The translations under genes and the position numbers were made by a program. Shown in pieces: positions 56,901-64,000 of a stretch of 64,000 nucleotides of DNA. This DNA comes from Tanytarsus gracilentus. Taxonomy: Eukaryota; Arthropoda; Insecta; Diptera; Chironomidae. Every line of letters begins with the position of its first letter. The first letter of the stretch is position 1. The stretch is taken from positions 124,001 to 188,000 of the forward strand of contig JAXRKN010000021.1 in NCBI GenBank assembly GCA_038502055.1, in the 5' to 3' direction. The notes below the pieces were generated by a model that ran no database searches, was not told where the DNA came from, and was given only the letters and a program-made list of their open reading frames with translations.

Positions 56901-58602
56901 AAATTCAAAAACGTCCATCAAGGTCGTCAAATTTGTAATAATTTTGAGCTCTAGTTTATAGCTCAATCTTTTTTATTTTTTCTCAACTTTCTACCTCAAA
57001 AAAACGCGATTAAATTCTTCCACAAAATTTTCTTCTTCTTCTTCCCTCAAACTTCACTCATTTCACATATCATCTCGCTTTCGGCTCCAATAATTCTCAA
57101 AATCGCTGCAACTGCCTCCAAATATTTTTCTCACTAAAAACATCTTTTTTTGCGTGCTCGCTTTCATAAAAAAAACTTTTTTGCATGTGCAACAAAAATT
57201 TCTAATGAAAATCTCTTCGATGCGCGAGATTGACTGCCTTGAGCTGTTTTTGCTCTTTAATCAATTTTAAACAGATTAATTTTCACTTACAGTGATCGAT
57301 TTGGAATTTTTTTTTTTGAGAGTTAGAGAGATTTAATTTGCATGCACGAAAAATTATCGAAAAATTTTCTTTTCTTGTTTTTTTGTGTCGCTTTTGATTC
57401 GCTTTTTCTTTTTATTTGACAAGAAACATTTTTTTAAAAATTTTACAAGTTTATTGATTGATTTTGTGATTTAAAGATTAAAAGATAAATTGTGAATTTT
57501 TGTTGATGATTAAGAGATTTTTTAATAACTTAAAAATTAACAAATATAACAAAATATCACAAAGTTCATAAAACCTCTCATTGAATCCCTTCACAAAAAT
57601 CAATCTACATACCATCAATCAAACCACCACATTTTCCTCCCATTCAACGGTTCACTGTCAGTTACTGTTCATTCACTAATTCAATAAAATTTAATCGCTA
57701 ATCAAGATCTCACTCGATCAAATGAGAGTTTTCTAAAATTTAATTTGCACACGTCAGTTTTGTGTGTTTTTAGCGAAATGAGAGAAAAAAGTCTAAAAAT
57801 CATCAATCAAATTCAGTTAAGCGTGGTGGGTCAGCGTTTCCAACTGCGATTGTTCTCAATTATATTTTTTTTGCGAGAAAACTTTATGAGCAAATATTTG
57901 GCTTTATTGAATTGGTTTTTGATTAATTGTGAGGAATTAAAGATTGAGTGAATTAGCAAAAAAAATATTAGAGTGTGGAAAAAAAATTTGGAAGTACGTC
58001 AAGATAATTGTTATTTGCATGCAATTTCATTGAAAGCTTGTTAAAATTTGTCAAATTTTAAAGAGTTTTAAAATTTTTTATAATTTTTCAGGGGCGGAAA
58101 ACTCACCACATTTGTATTGGATATTAAACAATTTAACGGAATATTTTAAAACATTGCAACTCATTCAAAAAACATCTCGTTACATTAATTTTGAATATGG
58201 TTAGTTTGCAGTCTTTTGAGTATTTTAAAAGAACTCGAAAGAATGCCTTCAATAAAAATCCATAAAATGATTCATCAATAAAACTACAATCACACCTTTT
58301 CTAAAAATAACAAACTTCTAAACGCTTTAAGTTAAATTACCGAAAATTAATAATTTATGATCTAAAAGGGCAAATTTATGATAATTGATAAAAAAATTAA
58401 TTTTGCGTTATTAACTATTTTAAGAGGTGGAAAACTCGCAATATTAAAAAAAGACATTACGAGATATTTTTTGACAATTGTAATATTAAAAAAAAATCTC
58501 GCAATGCTTAGTTTAGTTGTAATAAGTTTCTCACCCCCTGGACAGTTTTTATAATTATTTTACGAATATTTGAAAAATAGATTTTTTGATAAGATAAAAA
58601 TT
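50961..58602. other. Gene desert of about 7.6 kb
   Basis: No coding exon recognised on either strand. Base composition is uniformly AT-rich with many homopolymer runs. Short open frames (e.g. 51579, 56171, 57745) have random composition. A 13-bp inverted pair CAAATTTGATAAT/TTATCAAATTTG lies at 54577-54630. Two related GGGGCGG/GAGGTGG elements lie at 58091 and 58424. Either long-range regulatory DNA or a large intron. Confidence 0.5.
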
Positions 58603-58603
58603 T

Positions 58604-58641
58604 TATATAAATTCTCAACAAGTTTAAACTCAAATTTAGTC
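58604..58641 (+). promoter_or_regulatory. TATA box and initiator-like site of the LRR coiled-coil gene
   Basis: TATATAA at 58604-58610 and TTTAGTC at about 58635-58641, a spacing near 32 bases, with the ATG at 58667. Confidence 0.6.
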
Positions 58642-58666
58642 TTCAAGGAAAGCTTAAAAAGTAAAA

Positions 58667-59626
58667 ATGAAACTTTTTCTTCTTTTAATTTTTTTTACAA
58701 ATTCAAGTGCAATTACAATTACATGTAACTTTGATTATAAAGATTGGCTTGTACTCGGCAACGGAATTTATACTTGCGATGTAATTTCTATGAACTTTGC
58801 TGGCAACTCAACCCATATAACGAGCCATAGTGGTGGTCATAAATGGTGGCATAATAATAACAGTGTCAATATGGTTTCCTTTAGTAAGGCAAATTGTCCT
58901 CTTTTTAACCTCAAAACATTTCCAAAAGGACTTGTGAAACGCTTCCCTAACATAATTGGACTTCATTTGGAATCTTGCGATATTTCATTGAATGGCGACG
59001 AACTTGATGAATTTCCAAATTTAGAGCGTTACACTCATTATTATTCAAACCTTACGAGAGTTCCAGGAAATTTATTCGCCTTAAAATCAAACATGAAATT
59101 TGTTGGATTTGCCTATAATCAAATTACTAATGTTGGTGAAGATTTATTGGATCATTTGCAGAAATTGCAGATAGTTAATTTTGAGTCAAATGCCTGCGTC
59201 AACAAAATCGCTTCAACTCCTTCTCAAATTCCATTGTTGATTGCAAGTTTAAGAGAAAATTGCTCGGATATCAAAACAGCAACTCAACCTTCAACATGTG
59301 GGATCGAAAATTTTGATCATTTCGTTTGTGGACTCGATGAAAAAAATAAAATACTGAAAGAAGAAATTCAAGTTGAAGTTGAAAATTTGAGAGAGGAAAA
59401 TTCAAAAAAAATTGAAAATTTGAGAAAAATTTTTGAAGTCTCGAACTTAAAAAATGAAGCATTGGAAGCGATCGTGGAAGAGTTAAAAGTCAGCAAGGAA
59501 GAAATGAGAAAAGAATTAGAAAAACAAGCAGAAACTTTGAAGCAACTGGATGCGATGGTTATTTATTTATCAACCAGACCAGACCAAATTTCAGAAAATA
59601 ATTTGTTTAAGGAATCGCCAAATTAA
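58667..59626 (+). CDS. Secreted LRR protein with C-terminal coiled coil (LRIM/APL1-like layout)
   Basis: Single-exon gene for 319 residues. Signal peptide of about 15 residues; an N-cap with T-C-N-F...Y-T-C-D-V, the same C-x-F/Y...Y-x-C cap found in the protease-LRR fusion; about five weak LRRs; the S-N-A-C-V-N cap; a Cys-containing hinge (E-N-C...S-T-C-G...F-V-C-G); then about 85 residues of strong heptad coiled coil (E-E-I-Q-V-E-V-E-N-L-R-E-E). Signal peptide, LRRs, cysteines and coiled coil in this order is the layout of mosquito LRIM1 and APL1, which form a disulphide-linked complex that carries complement-like TEP1. Homology beyond layout is not shown; it could be an independent coiled-coil LRR protein. 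Confidence 0.88.
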   Translation: MKLFLLLIFFTNSSAITITCNFDYKDWLVLGNGIYTCDVISMNFAGNSTHITSHSGGHKWWHNNNSVNMVSFSKANCPLFNLKTFPKGLVKRFPNIIGLHLESCDISLNGDELDEFPNLERYTHYYSNLTRVPGNLFALKSNMKFVGFAYNQITNVGEDLLDHLQKLQIVNFESNACVNKIASTPSQIPLLIASLRENCSDIKTATQPSTCGIENFDHFVCGLDEKNKILKEEIQVEVENLREENSKKIENLRKIFEVSNLKNEALEAIVEELKVSKEEMRKELEKQAETLKQLDAMVIYLSTRPDQISENNLFKESPN

Positions 59627-61163
59627 TTATCAAAAATAAATACTAAAAATCAAGGGGCGGGTAACTCAAATTTATTTTTTTTAAATATTGAAAAAATATT
59701 TAAAATTTTAAAAAATTATATAATCCGAGTGTCCCACTCTTTGGTGAAAAATATTCAGAACATAAATTCTTTATTTTCGGAAAATAAAAATATTTCAAAA
59801 CTTTAAAAAAATTTTAGTTTATTCTTGAAAATCTTCTAAAATTGCCATCCGTCGTTCCATCAACCCGAAAAAAAGTCGAAGCAGTAAAAGTGCTCTTCAC
59901 ACTGCAAGCAATATGCGACGCAGCGAGCCAGACTTGCTTTACCGCTTCGTACTCGTGCGCGCGAACGAGAACAGTTCTCGTAGCTGTAAAATGATTATTA
60001 TGTGAAACTTGCGAAAGAAGGTGGAAAGGCGAAAAAGAGAGCGAGAGCTGCAGCGATGACGGCATCAGTATAAGAATGTTCTCTGTGTGCCGAAGAGATC
60101 TTTTTTTGATTGAGAGATGAGTGTGGAACAAAATGGGTTTACAGTTATTTGTGAACAATCTGGATGGGCTTTGATATGTTATTGGAGTCGCGAGACGAGA
60201 AGAAGAAAAGCATCGAGCATATGTGAGGTGTGTAAGATTGTTAAGAGAAGAATGAACGGAGTGGAACTGATGCTGAGACAGAATTAGAACAATTTTATAT
60301 GGAAAGGAAAAAGTTAAATGGGATTTTTGAGACTGTTTTAAGTTTGTTCAATTTTTTCATAAATATTTTCAAAGTTATTCAACAATTTTAAGCTTTTTAA
60401 TTTTAAAACCTTTTCAAAATTTCTTACCTTAATTTTTTAATTCCAATTGATTTAATTTTTTTGCTTTAATTATTTTAACTCCGCTTTATATTTTAGAAAT
60501 TTTCTTGCCTTTTAATATTTTTTAATTTCAAAATTTTAAAATTATTTTTTTTTGCTTAAATTAATTTTTTTAATTAAATTTTTGTGATTTTTTTTGAATT
60601 TTTAAAGTTTGTTTGTTCAAAATAATTTTTTTGTTATTAAAAATTTTAGATTTATTTTCACATCAAACTTTTAGACATTTCAACTTTATTATTTTTGAAA
60701 AATCCGCGAAAATCCTTTTTACTCAATAATTTTTTCAATTCTTTTCTTCTTCGATTAAAAAATTTGCTGCTGATCGCCGCGAAATCTCAAACAAAACTGA
60801 AAGCATGAAAGAAAGACTGTTAAAAGCATGCTTTATGTTATTACCAATGATGGTTAATGACGGTTGGATGATGATCGGAGAGGCGAAGAAAAGAAAGAGA
60901 GTTAAAGAAGAAAAAGAGAAAGAAAAGTTTAATGATAAAAAGTTGAAAGCCATGTGCTTTGGTAGACCAAGAGAAAAAAAATAACGATACAAAATGAATT
61001 TTTTATAAGACACGAATTTTTTTAAAATTAGTTTCTGATTTTTATTAAACGTGAAATTTTGAAAATTTATTACAAAAAAGTTACAAAAGTTAAAAACATA
61101 TAAAAGTTGAAAAGTTTGTGTTTTCTTATCAACTCAATTTTTTTCAATGAAGAAATAAAATGT
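59627..61163. other. Intergenic region with a GC-rich island
   Basis: Contains a GC-richer, promoter-like stretch at about 59835-60260 with CGCGCG, AAAAAGAGAGCGAGAGC (GAGA-like) and a perfect 17-bp palindrome at 59965-59981. The frame at 59814-60158 (minus) crosses it but has no protein character. 60300-61160 is plain AT-rich sequence. Confidence 0.5.
59965..59981. promoter_or_regulatory. 17-bp palindrome in GC-rich island
   Basis: ACGAGAACAGTTCTCGT, two 8-base arms around a central A, inside the GC-rich island. It could be a dimeric transcription-factor site; inference only. Confidence 0.4.
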
Positions 61164-62991
61164 TTATGTTTTTCTAGAAATGTTAAAGAAAGGAGTAATC
61201 AAGTCCATTGGAAGTGGGAAAATAATTGTAGAATTTTTCTCGCTTGAAATGCTGTTCAAAGTTTGTAAATATCTCAATTGAAGTGCGGCAGGATTTTCAC
61301 TAATTGTGTCGGCAGCTTCTTTTAGGGCTCGCGATGCTTTCATTTCACCTTCAGCGGCTATGACTTTAGCGCGTGCTTCTCTGTAAATTTTGTAAAAAAT
61401 AAAAGTTAGAATTTTTAAGGTATTTAAAAAATTATTGATGACTAAAAACTAAATAAAACCTTTATGTTTCTCATGACTTTAACTTACCTTGCAGCTTCAG
61501 CTTCTGTCGCCATCGCTCTCTGCAATTGTGTTGGAAGTGAAACGTCTTTGCTATAAATTTAAGAAAGTTAAATTTGACAATTTTTAATTAATAACTTTTT
61601 AACCATTTACATTTCAACTCGTTCGACTTTGACACCCCAAACATCAGTTGAAGAATCCTAAGAGAATTTTTAAAATTTGTATTTAAAAAATTTCTAAAAT
61701 GAAATTCTTGAAAAAATTTATATTTACCAAAATTTGACCCTGAAAAACATTTAATAAAAAAATATTAGTAAAAGCTCATGAAAAATGTTTTATGAAGAAG
61801 ATTTCAATTTACTGTATAAATTAAATTAAATCTCAACTAGAGGAAATTATTTTTAACTTCTAAAATCTCAATAAAATTCTTACCATCGTATGTGAAATAT
61901 TTTCTCTCTCAATGAGCAACTCGGATAAGTTTCTGGTACCTAAAACATTTCTCAATGTGGTTGCAGCAAGTAATCTTGTGGAGTGAGAATAGTTTGCGAC
62001 TTGAACAACAGCTTTGAGTGGATCGTTGATCTGAAAAATAAAATTTTGGAATTTTAATAATAATTTATATAAATTCTACTTACTCTGTAGTACACAACAG
62101 CGTCAACAGAAACAGTCACGGAGTCCTAAAAAAATTATAATTTTTTAAAAAATAAAACTTAATATAAAAAAAAGTTTGAATCTCACTTTTGTAAGAACTT
62201 CTTGTGGAGGAACGTCAAACGCTAGAAAAAATTCAAAATTCACATAAAAAAAATTTAAATCTTAAACTTTTTCTTCTTACAAACAGTTCTTAAATCAACT
62301 TTGCAGTAGTTATCTATGCATGGCAAAACGAAAAACACACCGGGACCTAAAAATTTAATTAGGCAAAGTTTAAATTTTATTTCTGTATTTCTAGTAAATA
62401 TTTTTGTCACCTCTTGCACCGCCCGATCGAAGTCGACCCATCCGGAAAATCACAGCTCGCTCATATTCTTGAACGACTGTTTAGAAAAATAAATTTGTTT
62501 TAAAAGAAATAAATACAAAAGTGTTGTGAAAATATTTCAAGCAAATTGTCAAATAAAAAAATTTGAATTGCAAAAAAGCTAAAAATATTTTCGAAACTAA
62601 TTAAATTATTGAAATTTACCTTTAAAGCAGATGAACACCGAAATTGGAAAAGTTAAAATCATTAACAAGATCGAGCCGGCAGTTGCCAAAACTTCAATGA
62701 AACCTTGTAAATTAAATTCCAAATTTTAAAACTCATCAAAATTAACTTTACTTTAATTTTTACCTCCATGTCCACCTTCTGCTAAAAATTAAAATTAAAA
62801 TATTAGTTTTAAAGTCAAAAATTTCAATTTTTTCTGTAAAAATTGATAAAAAATATTTCATGCATTTTATATTTCATAAACTAATTTTGTAATTATTCCA
62901 CTTTTTTTCCATTATTTAAAACACCCTAAAAACTTATTAAACCCATAAACTCACAAGCCTCCGAATTTGTCGTCACACGATCAAAATCCAT
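61164..62991 (-). CDS. Stomatin family (SPFH/band 7) membrane protein, Mec-2-like
   Basis: Monotopic membrane scaffold that oligomerises at cholesterol-rich patches and regulates ion channels such as DEG/ENaC. 277 residues from twelve exons: 62991-62955, 62781-62764, 62703-62620, 62476-62411, 62346-62281, 62221-62187, 62125-62084, 62030-61884, 61739-61728, 61657-61611, 61550-61488 and 61380-61164; all phases fit. In order: short N-terminus, hydrophobic hairpin, V-Q-E-Y-E-R-A-V-I-F-R-M-G-R-L, G-P-G-V-F-F-V-L-P-C-I-D, F-D-V-P-P-Q-E, the D-S-V-T-V-S-V-D-A-V-V-Y-Y-R core, V-E-R-V-E-I-K-D-V, and A-A-L-Q-L-R-Y-L-Q-T-L ending in S-T-I-I-F-P-L-P-M-D. Exons 2 (18 nt) and 9 (12 nt) are microexons, and exons average only about 70 bases. 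The long Mec-2 C-terminal tail is absent. Confidence 0.93.
61728..61739 (-). other. 12-nt microexon of the stomatin gene
   Basis: GGTCAAATTTTG on the minus strand, between TTTTTCAG and GTAAATA, phase 0 at both ends; encodes G-Q-I-L, joining H-T-M to D-S-S-T-D-V-W-G. Without it the family-conserved helix would be four residues short. Confidence 0.85.
62764..62781 (-). other. 18-nt microexon of the stomatin gene
   Basis: CAGAAGGTGGACATGGAG on the minus strand between TTTTTAG and GTAAAAA. It completes a split Ser codon, encodes E-G-G-H-G and starts a Gly codon. Length is a multiple of three, so skipping would keep frame. Confidence 0.82.
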
Positions 62992-64000
62992 TTTAAAATC
63001 CTAATTTTATTACGAACGGAAATATTTTCACAGAAGAATTGCAGATGAAAATGGAATGAAAGAATTTGAGGCTAAATAGCTTGAAATATAAACAATTTCG
63101 AAGAGGCGAGCATGTGCGTTTACACACACGATGAGATCGTGTGGAAATTAAAGACATAACAATGTGTTTAGAGGTGGGAAAATGTTGACACAAAAATGGG
63201 AATTTTATTTAAATTTATGAAATTTAAATTTTACGGAAAAATTGGCAAATATTTTTTAAAATCAAAATCAAAATTTTATCATTAAAAAAATCAATTTATT
63301 AAAATAATTTAATCGAGTTTTAAAATTAAATAAAATACCCCAAAAAATCATCAAAAGTTTTCTTTATTAAACATCGCATCGTAATTAATCCAAACCGAAT
63401 CTCCCATCAAAAATACTTTTTTGTTTGTATCACATTACGTATACAACTATTGATTACTTCAAAAGATTTTCACGAAATAATTAAAAATCATTTGTGGCTT
63501 TCCACATTTTGAGAGTATTCAAAGTTTAAAGAGAGAGAAAAAATCGATAATTTAAAATTCATTTTTTAAAGTAAACATGAAAGCTGTTCTGGAGTTCATG
63601 TAAAATCAAAATAACAAATGGAGAAGTTAATAAAATAGACGAGTTGATTACAAGCTGTAACTTTGGATAAACAAATCGATATGTTCAGAAATTGTGAAGA
63701 TAAATAAATATATTAGAAAATTTAGCATAGAAAAATTTTTTAATTAAATTTTTTAAGATTTTACACTTTATAAAAAAGTTTAGAATTGTGATAATTTTTT
63801 ACAAAAGGGGCGGGAACTTGTAAGTTGTAAAATAAACTTTTTAACATCTAAAAAATGTCCAGCAAAATTAAATTTAAATATTGAAAGTCTCTCACCCTTA
63901 CCACGAGCCTTTTTTAAACAAAACTAAAATTAGTCACGCGAATCATTTTCAATTCTCCAAAACTTAATTAATTTAATCAATTTCACAAGAATTCACGCAC
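62992..64000. other. 5' flank of the stomatin gene to window end
   Basis: About 1 kb of AT-rich sequence with no recognised exon. GGGGCGGGAACTT at 63807 and a reverse-oriented CTCTCACCCTTA at 63889 resemble the 58-59 kb element ends. The last 100 bases may be another promoter, but no gene can be assigned. Confidence 0.4.

Noticed and set aside
59814..60158. 114-codon minus-strand frame across the GC-rich island
   Set aside because: No protein character; better read as promoter or non-coding exon.
1..64000. tRNA, rRNA, CRISPR or other bacterial-type features
   Set aside because: No cloverleaf, rRNA-like block or spaced direct-repeat array was seen; the gene structure is eukaryotic throughout.

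Overview
The window looks like nuclear DNA of a dipteran insect, most likely a nematoceran and quite possibly a non-biting midge (this is inference). It is very AT-rich and compact. It holds about 30 protein genes, most introns are 50-75 bases with GT-AG ends, and the gene families are typical of flies: ZAD and C2H2 zinc-finger genes, DUF1091 genes, theta glutathione transferases, trypsin-like proteases and a non-catalytic protease homologue. I rebuilt exon structures by eye. Every multi-exon gene called intact keeps an open frame across its junctions, and the exon lengths agree with the splice phases.

Layout. 1-2.7 kb: two tandem C2H2 paralogues, the first cut by the window edge. 3.0-4.4 kb: a WDR82/Swd2-like WD40 gene with a MITE in its intron. 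4.6-6.5 kb: a secreted protein that joins a complete S1 serine protease to a leucine-rich-repeat (LRR) domain. 6.8-8.5 kb: a C2H2 gene on the minus strand. 9.3-10.5 kb: Cab45/SDF4. 11.1-12.8 kb: a domesticated jerky/Tigger-type transposase. 12.9-14.7 kb: two head-to-head secreted LRR paralogues. 15.0-18.5 kb: SVIP, pallidin (BLOC1S6), a p24/TMED cargo receptor and TMEM147. 18.8-20.7 kb: two theta GSTs. 20.9-27.9 kb: a THAP-ZAD-C2H2 factor divergent from Mediator subunit 1. 28.4-31.5 kb: a dead protease homologue, an active S1 protease and an LRR gene remnant. 32.4-37.7 kb: an ARMC5-like armadillo/BTB gene and an ankyrin gene. 37.9-43.3 kb: sphingomyelin synthase with two possible first exons and a 14-nt microexon. 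44.3-48.2 kb: FBXO45 and three tandem DUF1091 genes. 48.4-50.6 kb: a class C seven-transmembrane receptor. 50.6-58.7 kb: a gene desert. 58.7-59.6 kb: an LRR plus coiled-coil secreted protein. 61.2-63.0 kb: a 12-exon stomatin gene.

Two themes stand out. One is a scattered set of secreted extracellular proteins: five loci with an LRR module ending in a conserved N-x-C-[IV]-[NS] cap, three S1-type genes and three DUF1091 genes. One of the LRR modules is fused to a protease with an intact catalytic triad, which I consider the most interesting object here. The other is a set of housekeeping genes (ER, Golgi, ubiquitin, lipid, transcription), several with a GCATCTC-like motif about 55-115 bases upstream of the start codon; several secreted-protein genes instead have TATA plus Inr promoters.

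Non-coding structure includes four copies of a 146-164-bp MITE with CCTGCGTGGG ends and 8-bp target duplications, a separate hAT-like MITE inside MED1, a roughly 270-bp foldback hairpin in the ARMC5-like gene, and a two-copy dispersed repeat.
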